Origin: CAVORB01 sp963736235
GTDB lineage: Bacteria; Pseudomonadota; Gammaproteobacteria; Chromatiales; Chromatiaceae
Reading direction: 5' to 3'
Assembly (NCBI GenBank): GCA_963736235.1
Contig: CAVTOR010000031.1
Span: 62,001-126,000 of the forward strand
DNA: 64,000 nt
The notes beneath the pieces are model-generated. The model did no database searches. It saw only the letters and a list, made by a program, of their open reading frames with translations, and was not told the DNA's origin. Below, piece by piece: positions 45,125 to 55,435 of the stretch (positions are counted from its first letter, which is position 1; each line of letters opens with the position of its first letter). The position numbers and the translations under genes were made by a program.

Positions 45125-45481
45125 TCAGTGGCCGCCAGTTGCCGTAGCTGGTACGTAAATGTAGGCCGGCGGGACGCCAGCCGCCTCTACCTTGATCGCG
45201 CTACTCTCGAAGAAACTCCCAATCGCGACGGTCTTCCCCGCCGGGTATTCGCCGATCGTGAAGCCTGTACCGGTTACCGTGTAAGTACCATCTCCAGGCG
45301 GCATCTTGAAGAACACACGGCATGGGTTCGAGGTACAAGAGCCCGTATCACCGGGACTGAGGGTGATTTCCCCCCAGTCCGTCACGTGATTTCCGGTACT
45401 CGCACATCCTGCAACCATCGACACCGTGATGGCCAGCATGGCCCAGACACGCAAAGGGCTGGAGTTCAAAAGATTCTGCAT
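45125..45481 (-). CDS. Putative lipoprotein
   Basis: A 118-residue protein whose signal peptide ends in a lipobox (MLAITVSMVAGCAS), so it is likely lipid-anchored. The mature part is a small beta-rich domain (GEITLSPGDTGSCTSNPCRVFFKMPPGDGTYTVTGTGFTIGEYPAG). No family assigned. Confidence 0.65.
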   Translation of the reverse strand: MQNLLNSSPLRVWAMLAITVSMVAGCASTGNHVTDWGEITLSPGDTGSCTSNPCRVFFKMPPGDGTYTVTGTGFTIGEYPAGKTVAIGSFFESSAIKVEAAGVPPAYIYVPATATGGH

Positions 45482-45635
45482 GTTCTTGTTCGGTCTTTAC
45501 GGCTAGATTCGGGCTTCGGCTCGGAGTAGGTACGAGGAGAGGCTGCAACCGTTTAGCCCCTCCGTCCTTTTCATTTGCCTCTTCTATCAATTCTAGCAAG
45601 CAGGCGAGCCAGTCAACGCCAATGGGGCGCGCGGG

Positions 45636-46097
45636 TCAATGGACACCCGCTTCGGACGCGATGCGCACGTTTTCGAGCCCGTGAGCCTCAAACTCTTCCT
45701 GGTAGTGCTCCTCGATCTCCCACATCTTCACCAAGCGCTCGTCCTCGCCCAGCGGTTCTCCGGTGCCTAGCGCTTCCAGTGCCGCGTAATCGCGCGCCGC
45801 GAGTTTACTGGCAAGGGTGTCCCAGAAACTCTGTTCGGTAAATGCGTCGATGAAAGCCATGTGCGGGGCGTTGTCCTCGTAGTCCTTGGTCTCGTAGTAC
45901 TCGCCCTCCTCGGGGTCGTACTCGAAGGCATCCTCCATGCCCATTTCCTTGTGGTGTGAGAGGACCTTCCTGCGTAGTTCCGCGTAAGGCATGGTCTCCT
46001 TGGTCGGACCCGTCTCGTGGGCGTGGAGGACCCAGTCGGCCATCAGCAGCATCTCGACCAGGGTCGCGTACTCTTTCTTGGTGAAGTTGATCTTCAT
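45636..46097 (-). CDS. Acidic cytoplasmic hypothetical protein
   Basis: A 153-residue protein starting MKINFTKKEYATLVEMLLMADWVLHAHE, strongly acidic (EDAFEYDPEEGEYYETKDYED), no signal peptide. GAGGACAGGGT precedes the ATG. The N-terminal pattern occurs in conserved hypothetical proteins of proteobacteria. It is divergent from the SRAP gene (about 90 bases apart). Confidence 0.65.
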   Translation of the reverse strand: MKINFTKKEYATLVEMLLMADWVLHAHETGPTKETMPYAELRRKVLSHHKEMGMEDAFEYDPEEGEYYETKDYEDNAPHMAFIDAFTEQSFWDTLASKLAARDYAALEALGTGEPLGEDERLVKMWEIEEHYQEEFEAHGLENVRIASEAGVH

Positions 46098-46187
46098 ACC
46101 CTGTCCTCGTCAGCCATTCGATATCGACGTCGCGGGTGCTGGAGATGTGCTGCTCAGCCACCCAGTCGCCAGAATCTGGAGGTTCTC

Positions 46188-46868
46188 ATGTGTGGACGCT
46201 TCGTGCAGTACTCTGATCCTGAGGTCTATGCTGCCGAATTTGACCTCGACACCCTGTGCGAGGCCACGCCGCGTTACAACGTGGCTCCGACCCAGGCCGT
46301 GCTTGCCGTCCGATTGTCTGGCGAAGGAAGACGAGAACTCATCCCCCTGCGCTGGGGCCTCGTCCCCTCCTGGTCGAAGGGACCAGACAACCGTTACAGC
46401 ATGATCAACGCCCGTGCCGAGACAGTCGCGACCAAACCAGCTTACCGCAATGCCTTCAAGCACCGACGCTGCCTGATCCCCGCCGAGGGTTTCTACGAGT
46501 GGAAAGCGGAGCAGAGTGGAAAAGCGCCTTATCTGATACGCCGCGAGGATCGGGCGCCTTTCGCCATGGCTGGGTTATGGGAACGATGGCATGACGCGGG
46601 GGACAATGCCCTGGAGACCTGCACCATCATCGTCACGGAAGCGAACACGCTCGTGCGTAGTATCCACGACCGGATGCCGGTCATCCTGCCGCCTGCGGAT
46701 TTCGCCGCTTGGCTCGATCCCGAGAACAAGTACTTGGACGCCCTGTCCGCCATGTTGAAGCCTATAGGTCCAGCGCGGTGGACGATGCATCCGGTCTCCC
46801 GGAAGGTGAATAGTCCCCGCAACGATGGGCCGGAATTAGTCGAGGTCAGGGAGATTGGATCGGGCTAG
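46188..46868 (+). CDS. yedK: SOS response-associated peptidase (SRAP/HMCES/YedK family)
   Basis: A 226-residue protein that in this family covalently caps abasic sites in single-stranded DNA through its N-terminal Cys2 (MCGRFVQYSD). Other catalytic features are PRYNVAPTQAVLAV, MINARAETVATKPAYRNAFKHRRCLIPAEGFYEWK and IHDRMPVILPP with the conserved His. GGAGG lies upstream. No LexA-type operator was recognised. Confidence 0.93.
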   Translation: MCGRFVQYSDPEVYAAEFDLDTLCEATPRYNVAPTQAVLAVRLSGEGRRELIPLRWGLVPSWSKGPDNRYSMINARAETVATKPAYRNAFKHRRCLIPAEGFYEWKAEQSGKAPYLIRREDRAPFAMAGLWERWHDAGDNALETCTIIVTEANTLVRSIHDRMPVILPPADFAAWLDPENKYLDALSAMLKPIGPARWTMHPVSRKVNSPRNDGPELVEVREIGSG

Positions 46869-47098
46869 CCAAGCAACGTCAAGACGCACCGCAGCTCTAG
46901 TCATTGGCCGGGCCAACCTGGATTACGTGGTTGTCCGTAGGTACCAAGAAGGCCGGGCGATTAGTATCAATGCTCAGCCCCGTGGGACTGATATGCCCCG
47001 ATGCGGTCTAGCGTTCAATGCGTCCACCGCGTGGTGACTCTATGGTGACTCAATAACGGCCAACCCGGGCGAGCACGAAATAACCTTTCGATTTCTTA
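46869..47098. other. Short intergenic stretch 3' of tRNA-Thr
   Basis: 230 bases between the SRAP gene and the 3' end of tRNA-Thr, the place where an integrating element would enter. A short direct repeat (ggtgact, twice near 47034-47050) is present, but no copy of the tRNA 3' end and no integrase gene is seen. Confidence 0.4.
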
Positions 47099-47174
47099 TG
47101 GAGCTGGCGGACGGATTCGAACCGACGACCTGCTGATTACAAATCAGCTGCTCTACCAACTGAGCTACGCCAGC
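47099..47174 (-). tRNA. tRNA-Thr (anticodon UGU)
   Basis: Minus strand reads GCTGGCGTAGCTCAGTTGG, an anticodon arm GCTGA-TTTGTAA-TCAGC with anticodon TGT, then a TTCGAAT T-loop and a 7-bp acceptor stem GCTGGCG/CGCCAGC, with T and encoded CCA. The T stem (GTCGG/CCGTC) has one T-T mismatch. It sits at the border between the birA-coaX block and the accessory region. Confidence 0.95.
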
Positions 47175-47282
47175 GAGATCGGCTTGCGCCGCGTTCGGAG
47201 CCGGAATTCTAGGGTATCCGGTTGGAGCGTACAACGCCTCCTGACCCGTTCTGGCGGGTTGCCGTCCTGCCTTCCCGCACCC

Positions 47283-48020
<738 letters not shown>

Positions 48021-48030
48021 CGTGCGCTCC

Positions 48031-48777
48031 TCACGCAAGCAAGGCGAGTCCCCGAAGCACGAGGTCGGGGATGTGAAGGGCGGTTCTTCCGATGGCGGGA
48101 AGCAGCCGCTCCGCATCGCCACCGGTAATCACCAATTCCGGCACTGCCGCGCACTCCTCCGCCAGCCGGCCGTAGAGCCGGTCCGCCAGGGCAGCTGGGG
48201 CCTGGATCGAGCCCGCGGCGATCGCGGAGGCGGTGTCCGCGGTCCAGGGTCCGCCGGTCTCCTCCGGCTCGACCTGCGGGATGGCCGTGCCGGAAAGCAG
48301 GCTGTCACGCATCATGCCGATGCCGGGTAGGATGAGCCCACCGAGGTGGCGGCCGTCCGCGAGCAACAAATCGAAGGTGACCGCGGTACCGGCGTCAACC
48401 ACCAGCGCCGGCCCGGCGCAGACTTGGTGCGCTGCGATCAGCGCCAACCAACGGTCGACGCCGAGCCGCTCGGGACGCTCGTACGCCACGGTGACACCGT
48501 GGCTGTGCCGCGCCGAGCGGGCAAAGATCGGCTCCGTTCCCCAGCGGGAGCGGCAGGCCCGCACCAGGGCCTCGGCCACCGCCCCGCCCCCGACGTTTCC
48601 GACCAATACCTGCTCAGGGGTCTCCAGGGTTTCCCAGGCGGCATGCAGATCGATCGGCAGGGCGCCGTGGTGACGCACGGTCCTCATCTCCCCAAGTCGA
48701 CTAGAGTCGAGGGAGGCCCACTTGAGGTTGGTGTTGCCGATGTCGATGAGCAGGAGCAAGGGTTCGGTTGTCCGCAA
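48031..48777 (-). CDS. coaX: Type III pantothenate kinase
   Basis: Catalyses ATP-dependent phosphorylation of pantothenate, the first step of CoA synthesis. The 248-residue protein has the acetate/sugar kinase-like motifs LLLIDIGNTNLKWA, GVDRWLALIAAH, VVDAGTAVTFDLL and GGLILPGIGMMRDSL. The first codon in this frame is TTG at 48777, and another TTG (LLLLIDIGN) lies just inside, so the exact start is uncertain. It lies downstream of birA, a common pair. Confidence 0.93.
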   Translation of the reverse strand: MRTTEPLLLLIDIGNTNLKWASLDSSRLGEMRTVRHHGALPIDLHAAWETLETPEQVLVGNVGGGAVAEALVRACRSRWGTEPIFARSARHSHGVTVAYERPERLGVDRWLALIAAHQVCAGPALVVDAGTAVTFDLLLADGRHLGGLILPGIGMMRDSLLSGTAIPQVEPEETGGPWTADTASAIAAGSIQAPAALADRLYGRLAEECAAVPELVITGGDAERLLPAIGRTALHIPDLVLRGLALLA

Positions 48778-48897
48778 CGGGCAAGATACGGGGTTCGCCC
48801 CGCGTCGGTGCGCGTTAGCGTAACATTCCGCGGCCCTGCAGCGGACGCCGATCTCCTGCGGTCGGGACCGGTCGGTCCCGGGGCGGCGGGAGGGCGT

Positions 48898-49881
48898 TCA
48901 GTCTACCGGGCGCAGGCTGACCTCGCCCGCGTGAAAGGTCTGGACGCTGCCGTCCACCTCGAGTCGCAGGGCGCCCTCCGGGGTGATGCCCGCGTGGGTG
49001 CCGACGGTCGAGCGGTCCCCGAACCGAACCTCGACCGGCTCGCCGCGATGCAGGTCGAAGCGCTCCCAATCCGGGAGGAACGGTGTCATCCCTTCCCGCC
49101 CGTAACGGTCGAGGACCCGAGTCAGCCCCGCGGCGACCCTCGCGGCGAGGCGGTTGCGGCTGTAGTTTCCGCGGCCAAGGACGGCGTCGAGGTCGGCCCA
49201 GGGCTGATCGATGGCCGCGGCCTCGGGCCCCGCGAGGCGCGTGTTGAGTCCGGCCCCGACCACCACCAGACTCGGACCCTGGGTCTCGCCTGCCACCTCG
49301 ATCAGCAAGCCGGCAAGCTTGCGGCGCCGCCACAGCAAGTCGTTCGGCCACTTGAGCGCGATCTCCCGCGCCCCCTCGGCCTCCAGCGCAATCGCGACGG
49401 CGGTGCCCGCGGCCAGGCTGAGGCCGCCGAGCTGGGCCGGGCCGAACGGATAGCGCCAGAGCAGCGACAGGTAGAGGTTCGATCCGAAGGGCGACACCCA
49501 GGAGCGCCCCCGCCGCCCGCGACCGGCGGTCTGGCGCTCCGCGAGGCACAGGGTGCCGGAGGGCGCGCCCGCGTGGGCCTCGCGCATCAGGTGACTGTTG
49601 GTGGAGTCGATGTCGTCGTGGATCTCGAGCCGGCTGATGTGTCGCCTCGCCACCTGGGGCAGGTCGCTCAGGATGCCTTCCGCGTCCAACAGCTCCAGTG
49701 GAGACTTAACGCGATAGCCCCGACCGCGAACCGACTCGATTTCCAGACCCAATCCCACCCCCGCCTTGTGGACCGCCTTCCACACCGCCGCGCGACTGAT
49801 CCCGAGCGCGGCCGCCAAGTCCTCGCCGGAATGAAACTCCCCGTCCGCGAGCCTGCGCACGATCTTGAGCTGGGTTTCCAC
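48898..49881 (-). CDS. birA: Bifunctional biotin-[acetyl-CoA-carboxylase] ligase / biotin operon repressor
   Basis: Attaches biotin to carboxylase subunits and can repress biotin genes. The 327-residue protein starts with GTG and has an N-terminal winged helix (LADGEFHSGEDLAAALGISRAAVWKAVHKA), so it is the repressor-type enzyme. The ligase core has IDSTNSHLMRE, ERQTAGRGRRGRSWVSPFGSNLYLS, LKWPNDLLW and GLNTRL. It lies between the M61 peptidase and coaX genes. Confidence 0.95.
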   Translation of the reverse strand: METQLKIVRRLADGEFHSGEDLAAALGISRAAVWKAVHKAGVGLGLEIESVRGRGYRVKSPLELLDAEGILSDLPQVARRHISRLEIHDDIDSTNSHLMREAHAGAPSGTLCLAERQTAGRGRRGRSWVSPFGSNLYLSLLWRYPFGPAQLGGLSLAAGTAVAIALEAEGAREIALKWPNDLLWRRRKLAGLLIEVAGETQGPSLVVVGAGLNTRLAGPEAAAIDQPWADLDAVLGRGNYSRNRLAARVAAGLTRVLDRYGREGMTPFLPDWERFDLHRGEPVEVRFGDRSTVGTHAGITPEGALRLEVDGSVQTFHAGEVSLRPVD

Positions 49882-49903
49882 GCGAGCGCCTGCGCTTTCG
49901 ACC

Positions 49904-51724
49904 TCAGGCGGTTGAACCCAACCAGGCGGCGCGGCGGCGGACCACGTGGTCCGGGGCGTCGGCGAGGATGCTCAGCTCGCAGGTGTCGGCGGGCGCGGGT
50001 TGAGGACGCACGCGAAACCGCATCAGCTCGTCGCGCCGGAACGCATAGACCTCCGTCTCCGCGCCCTCCTCGACGCGGGCGACTAGCGGATCCAGATTGT
50101 CGCGGGTGATGCGGATACCATCGAGCGCCACCAGGGTGTCCCCGGCGGCCAGCCCGGCGTTCTCCGCCGGGCTCCTGCTCAGTACCACGCCGATGACGGG
50201 CTCCGAGCCGGTGGGCAGAAGGCGGATACCGAGCGTCGGCTTGGCAGCTATTGGCTTGAGCTCGTCGACGGCCCCGCCGAGATCCTTGGGGTCCCTCATC
50301 GCGCGCATTCGCAGCCCGACGCCGAAGTGAGCGAGCAGCGAAGCCAAGTCCAGATCCACGGTGGAGTCCAGTGTCAGGGCGAAAAACCCATCCAGATCGA
50401 GCCCGGTCACCCGTGCGGCCAGAGCCTCCACGCCGCGCTCCGCGACCCCTACGTCCGGCCGGCCGTGGTGCTCCCACAGGGCGCGCATGACGTCATCCAG
50501 GGATTTGGCCCCTTCGGTCTGCAGACGGATCGTGAGGTCGAGTGCCAGGGCCACCAACGCGCCCTTGCCGTAATAGCTGACGATGGCGTTCGGTGCGTTC
50601 TCGTCCTGCTTGTAGAACTTGGTCCAGGCATCGAAGCTGGACTCGGCAACCGTCTGGATCAGCCGGCCGGGGTTGCGCATGACCCGTGTGACGGTCTGGG
50701 CAAGGAGCTCCAGGTAGCCTTGCTCGTCGATGCAGCCGCTGCGCACCAGGGCCAGCTCGTCGTAGTAGGAGGTGATGCCCTCGAACGCCCACAGCAGCCG
50801 GGTGTGGACCTCATGCGCGAGGCCGTTGTCCATGAAGACCGCTGGACGGATGCGCTTGACGTTCCACAGGTGGAAATACTCGTGACTGCAGAGGCCGAGG
50901 AAGCGCCGGTAGCCGTCACTCGGCCTGTCCATGCCCGCCTCCGGCAGCTCGTTGCGGCTGCAGAGCAGGCTGGTGGAGTGGCCATGCTCGAGACCGCCGT
51001 AGCCGTCGCCGGTGGCGGTGGTGAGGAAGAGGTACCGGTCGACGGGCAGCTCGCCGAACAGGGCGGCATGGGTCTCGCAGATCCGGGCGAGGTCCTCCTG
51101 GAGCCGGGCCTCGTCCGCCCGGTGGCGTCCGGTGATGGCCATGCGGTGCGGCACGCCCCGCACCTCGAACGGAATCAGGGTGAAGCGGCCCATCTCCACC
51201 GGATGGTCGATCAGGTCCTGGTAGTCATCGGCACGGTAGGCACCGAAGCCCCAGGGCTCGGCATCCAGCCGCTGCAGGCTGGTGGCCAGCCGCCAGTCCG
51301 CGTAGACCTCGCCCTCCGGCGGTTCGATCTCCACCCGGCAGGGCACGGCATCCATGCCCTCTACACGCAGGAAGAGGCTGGGGCCGTTGAAGTAGCCGTG
51401 GGTGGTATCCAGATGCGCGGCGCGCACGCTCAGCTCCCAGGCGTAGATCCGGCAGCGGACCCTGATCGGCTGACCGCGATGGGTCAATCGCCAGGTGTGC
51501 TTGTCCAGCTTCGCCAGATCCAAATCGCCCGCGGCATCCCGCGCCTCGATCGCGACGACGTTGCGGGCGAAATCCCGAATCATGTAACTGCCCGGAATCC
51601 AGGCCGGCATGGACAGAATCATCGCCCCCTCGGGCGGGCGCGCGATGGCGAGATCCACGGTGAACAGGTGCGCCTCGGGAGATGTCGGTTGGACGCGATA
51701 GGTCAGGTCGTAGCTGGCGCTCAT
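49904..51724 (-). CDS. M61 family metallopeptidase with PDZ domain
   Basis: A 606-residue glycyl-aminopeptidase-like enzyme. The N-terminal beta domain (YRVQPTSPEAHLFTVDLAI, MPAWIPGSYMIRDFARNV) is followed by the catalytic domain with zinc motif H281-E-Y-F-H285 in CSHEYFHLWNVKRIRP, AFEGITSYYDEL and the family YGKGALVALALDL. A C-terminal PDZ domain spans about residues 505-585 (SRSPAENAGLAAGDTLVALDGIRI). No signal peptide, so cytoplasmic. It ends 23 bases before birA, likely one operon. Confidence 0.93.
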   Translation of the reverse strand: MSASYDLTYRVQPTSPEAHLFTVDLAIARPPEGAMILSMPAWIPGSYMIRDFARNVVAIEARDAAGDLDLAKLDKHTWRLTHRGQPIRVRCRIYAWELSVRAAHLDTTHGYFNGPSLFLRVEGMDAVPCRVEIEPPEGEVYADWRLATSLQRLDAEPWGFGAYRADDYQDLIDHPVEMGRFTLIPFEVRGVPHRMAITGRHRADEARLQEDLARICETHAALFGELPVDRYLFLTTATGDGYGGLEHGHSTSLLCSRNELPEAGMDRPSDGYRRFLGLCSHEYFHLWNVKRIRPAVFMDNGLAHEVHTRLLWAFEGITSYYDELALVRSGCIDEQGYLELLAQTVTRVMRNPGRLIQTVAESSFDAWTKFYKQDENAPNAIVSYYGKGALVALALDLTIRLQTEGAKSLDDVMRALWEHHGRPDVGVAERGVEALAARVTGLDLDGFFALTLDSTVDLDLASLLAHFGVGLRMRAMRDPKDLGGAVDELKPIAAKPTLGIRLLPTGSEPVIGVVLSRSPAENAGLAAGDTLVALDGIRITRDNLDPLVARVEEGAETEVYAFRRDELMRFRVRPQPAPADTCELSILADAPDHVVRRRAAWLGSTA

Positions 51725-52026
51725 GTCGATGCGGCGAGTAGGCCCTGTCGGATAGGGCGGCGGAAAGGGTGACGGGACACTTTACGGTAGCTTAGCGCGG
51801 CCCGATTGGCGAGCGTCTGGCGTCTCAAGGTTGGACGCCGTCAACAAGAGCAAGAAGGGGCCCATTGACAATTATCAACGACGCTAAACACGAGAGTGCG
51901 GTATCGGTTTAGGCCGCAGAGTAGACTCTCTGCCCGCCCGAACGATGCTGTAACCAGGGCAAACGATTACAAGTAAGGTCCCGGTCGCCGTAACACCGGG
52001 GCAGCATCAACCACCGGAGGATCTCG
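51725..52026. other. Divergent regulatory region upstream of the molybdoenzyme
   Basis: About 300 bases between the M61 gene (minus) and the Mo enzyme gene (plus). It contains an FNR-like box (listed separately) and ends with a strong CCGGAGGATCTCG ribosome site. Confidence 0.6.
51865..51878 (+). promoter_or_regulatory. FNR/ANR-type binding site
   Basis: TTGACAATTATCAA differs from the consensus TTGAT-N4-ATCAA at one position. It lies about 150 bases before the Mo enzyme start. If used at -41.5, transcription would begin near 51913. It suggests induction at low oxygen. Confidence 0.6.
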
Positions 52027-54796
52027 ATGGCCTGGAGCTTCCCACGCCTGTCTCGCCGTGCGTTTCTGAAAACCACCGGCTACGGCACCGCCTCCCTCGG
52101 TCTTCTTACCCCAGCAGGCGGCATGCTCGGCAAAGCCGTCGCCAAGGACGAGGAACGCGAGGACATCTCTTACAGCATCTGCAACTTTTGCTCGTCGCTG
52201 TGCAACCTGCGGGTGACCACGCGCACCAAGGACGGCGAGAAGCGCATCGTCAAACTCGACGGCAATCCCAACTCGACGCTGAACCGCGGCAAGATCTGCG
52301 CCCGCGGCCAGGCGGGGCTGCGCCAGACCTACGATACCGACCGTATCAAGACGCCCCTGATCCGGGTGGAGGGCAGCAAGCGGGGCGAGTACGCCTTCCG
52401 CTCCGCCACCTGGGAGGAGGCCTGGGACTACATCGCCCAGAAGAGCAAGGCCGCCGAGATCAAGCCCTGGGAATGGACCATGATCGGCGGCTGGACCTCC
52501 TGCGTCTTCTACATGAACTGGGCCGTGCCCTTCGCCATGGCCAACGAGGTGCCCAACATCGTCGCCTCGCCGATGCAGCACTGCGTGACCACGGGCCACC
52601 TGGGCACCGACATGGTCACCGGCAACTTCAACATTCACGACGAGATCCTGCCGGATTTCGACAACGCCAAGTACATCCTGTTCGTGGCCAACAACGCCTC
52701 CATCGGGGCGGTGTCCACCTGCCGCATGGTGCGCTTCGCCCAGGGCCGGAAGAACGGCGCCAAGGTGGTGGCACTCGACCCGCGCTGCTCGGAAACAGCC
52801 GCCAAGGCGGACGAGTGGGTGCAGATCCGCCCCGGCACCGACCTCGCCTTCATGCTGGCGCTGATGAAGATCATGATGGACGAGGGCCTCTACGACGGCC
52901 AATTCCTCAAGCGCCATACCAACATGCCTTTCCTGGTCCACAAGGACGACCAGGGCGAATGGCAGATGGTCACGGATCCCGAAGGCCGGCCGCTGGTGGC
53001 CGTTGAAGACACCACCGAGGTTCGCGTGCTGGAGAAGTTCAGCAACGACAACCGCAAGAGCATCTCACCCGGGACCTTCTGCCCCGGACTCAAGCTGCCG
53101 GAGCCCATCATGGTCGAGGGCCGAGAGGTCAAGACCGTGTTCGAGGCCCAGCTCGAGGAGCTCGCCGAATACACCCCCGAGTGGGCGGCGGAGATCACCG
53201 GCGTGCCGGCCGAGACCATCGCCCGCATCTCCCGCGAGTTCGGCAACACCCGCCCGGCCATCGTCGACCCGGGATGGCACGGGGCGCGATTCGGCAACGT
53301 CATGATGCTGCGCCGGGTGCAGGCCATGGTGCAGGCGCTGACCGGCGGCATCGACTCGGTGGGCGGCTGGATGAACTCCGGCGAGCTGCACCATAAGGCC
53401 CACGAGATGTTCAAGGCCGTCGACGAGGGCTACGAGATGGGCGCCCCGCTGGCCAACCTGGCCGGCATGGCCTTCGCCAAGATGGTGATCGGGGCGCTCT
53501 CCAAGCCGGAGAACTTCTCCCACGGCAGGCCTGGTTGGACCTGGGCCTGGAACGCCCAGGAGAAGGAGGCCGGGCACTTCAACGTGGCCCTGCCGGTGAT
53601 GACCGACACCGGGCTACGCGAGTCCGTCGAGGGCAAGGTCCAATTCAACGGCGAGCCCTACAGGACCCGTGCATTCATCATCAACGCCGCAAACCCGGTC
53701 CGCCACTATTACCCGGACACCTACTGGAAGGAGGTTCTGAGCAACGAGAACGTGGATCTGGTGGTCATGGTGGAGGTGCTACCGTCGGACACCGCCCCCT
53801 ACGCGGACGTGATCCTACCCAACAGCACCTACCTGGAGCGCGACGAGCCGACGCTGTACGGCAACGGGGTCAACCAGGACTTGGCGCTCACCACCCGTTA
53901 CGCGGCCATCGACTCGCTCTATGACACGGAGGAGACCGCGGACATCCTGCTCAAGATGACCGAGATCATCAGCGGCAACACGGACGAGTTCCTGGAATGG
54001 GTGGAGAAGCTCACCGGCCTCAAGGCCGACCCGGTCAAGGCAGCCTACGCCGAGACCCAGACAGACCCACGAGAAGGGGGCCTTTGCCGCCGCCTGTCGC
54101 CGTGTTTCCTTCGCCCAGACGGCCAAGCGCCTCGGCGTCACACCCGAGGAGATCGACCAGGTCCTGCGCGCCAAGGGCGTCTATCACGAGCAGGACAAGC
54201 AGCACATCCTCGAACACCACGCCATGCCGCGCAAGATGCCGGTGCCGACCGACAGCGGCCGGGTGGAGTTCTACAGCGGCCTGATGCGGTCCCTGCGCGA
54301 TGGCGGCCACACAGAGTCCAACTTCAGCGTGCTCGCCACCTGGATCGCCCCGGAATACCAGGAGGGCAAACCCGTCACCGAGCCGCTGGCCGAGGACGAG
54401 TTCTACTTCACCTATGGCAAGACGCCGACCGTCTCCCACGGCTCCACCAACAGCAACAACCCGGTACTGGCGGGCGTCAACCAGTTCAAGGACGACATCT
54501 ACAAGGGGGTGTGGATCCACCCGTCGCGGGCCGGCCAGCTCGGCATCGGTCAGGGCGACCAGATCCGGCTGACCAACACCCGATCCGGCCAGGAGACCAC
54601 CGGCCGCGCCTACGTTACCCGTCTGGTGCACCCGGACACCCTGTTCATCTACTCCTCCTTCGGGGTCGAGAACAAGGCGCTCTCCCGCACCCAGGGCGAG
54701 GGCACCGCCACCAACAAGCTGATCCCCTACCAAGTCGAACCCGTGGTGGCCGGGTTCAAGTCCCAGGAATTCACCATCAAAGTGGCCCGCGCCTAA
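52027..54796 (+). CDS. Tat-exported molybdopterin oxidoreductase, PsrA/PhsA/ArrA-like catalytic subunit (one frameshift)
   Basis: Catalytic subunit of a DMSO reductase superfamily complex, about 923 residues. It has a Tat signal (RLSRRAFLKTTGYGTASLG) and an N-terminal 4Fe-4S site C52-x2-C55-x3-C59-x31-C91. The likely Mo ligand is Cys186 (SPMQHCVTTGHLG), as in polysulfide, thiosulfate, tetrathionate and arsenate enzymes rather than Ser (DMSO). Molybdopterin motifs include LFVANNASIGAVSTCRMVRFA and VVALDPRCSETAAKADEWVQIRPGTD. A single-base frameshift between about 54055 and 54085 separates it from the C-terminal domain (FAAACRRVSFAQTAKRLGVT ... TIKVARA). The next gene starts 20 bases later. The substrate cannot be told from sequence alone. 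Confidence 0.85.
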
Positions 54797-54816
54797 GGTA
54801 AGGGGAGAATGAACTA

Positions 54817-55434
54817 ATGACTAAATACGCGATGGTCATCGACCTCAATACCTGCGTGGGCTGCAACGCCTGCATGGCCGCCTGCGCGATGGAGAACCAG
54901 ACCCCCGTGTGGGACAACAAGAAGTGGCGCACCTACGTTCACGACAAGGAGATCGGCGTCGGTTCCGACGTGCACCGCCGTTTCTTCCCGCGCCTGTGCA
55001 ACCACTGCGACAACCCGCCCTGCATGAGCGTCTGTCCCACCGGCGCGACCTACAAGAAAGCCAACGGCATCGTCATGGTCGATCAGGACCTCTGCATGGG
55101 CTGCCGCGCCTGCGCAATGGCGTGTCCCTATCACGCCCGAGTGGAGGTGACCTACTCCGACGTCGCTCAGGGCCGGGAGTTCTTCGGCTCCGACTACCGG
55201 CGCACCAGCCCCAGCGTGGATAAGTGCTCCTTCTGCGACCACCGGGTCGAGCAGGGACTCAAGCCCGCCTGCGTGGAGACCTGCGTCGGGGAAGCGCGCA
55301 TGTTCGGCGACCTGGACGACCCCGAGGACCCGGTGGCCCAGATGGTGGCCAGCGGGGTTGCCCGACCGCTGATGCCGCACATCGGTACCCGGCCCAACGT
55401 CTACTACATCGACGACCTGAAGCGGAGGGGCTGA
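54817..55434 (+). CDS. 4Fe-4S ferredoxin subunit (PsrB/PhsB/DmsB-like)
   Basis: A 205-residue electron-transfer subunit with four cubane cluster sites: CVGCNACMAAC, CNHCDNPPCMSVCPTGAT, CMGCRACAMACPYHAR and CSFCDHRVEQGLKPACVETC. It lacks its own signal and would be carried across the membrane with the Tat-tagged catalytic subunit. GGGGAG precedes the ATG. It links the Mo subunit and the NrfD membrane subunit encoded next. Confidence 0.95.
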   Translation: MTKYAMVIDLNTCVGCNACMAACAMENQTPVWDNKKWRTYVHDKEIGVGSDVHRRFFPRLCNHCDNPPCMSVCPTGATYKKANGIVMVDQDLCMGCRACAMACPYHARVEVTYSDVAQGREFFGSDYRRTSPSVDKCSFCDHRVEQGLKPACVETCVGEARMFGDLDDPEDPVAQMVASGVARPLMPHIGTRPNVYYIDDLKRRG

Positions 55435-55435
55435 G

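Noticed and set aside
46869..47174. Phage or island attachment site at tRNA-Thr
   Set aside because: No second copy of the tRNA 3' end and no integrase gene was found in the window, so I do not annotate an att site.
48346..50109. 587-codon plus-strand open frame
   Set aside because: It is antisense to coaX, birA and the M61 gene, all of which carry clear family motifs.
50327..51772. 481-codon plus-strand open frame
   Set aside because: Antisense to the M61 peptidase including its HEYFH zinc site; no recognisable domain.
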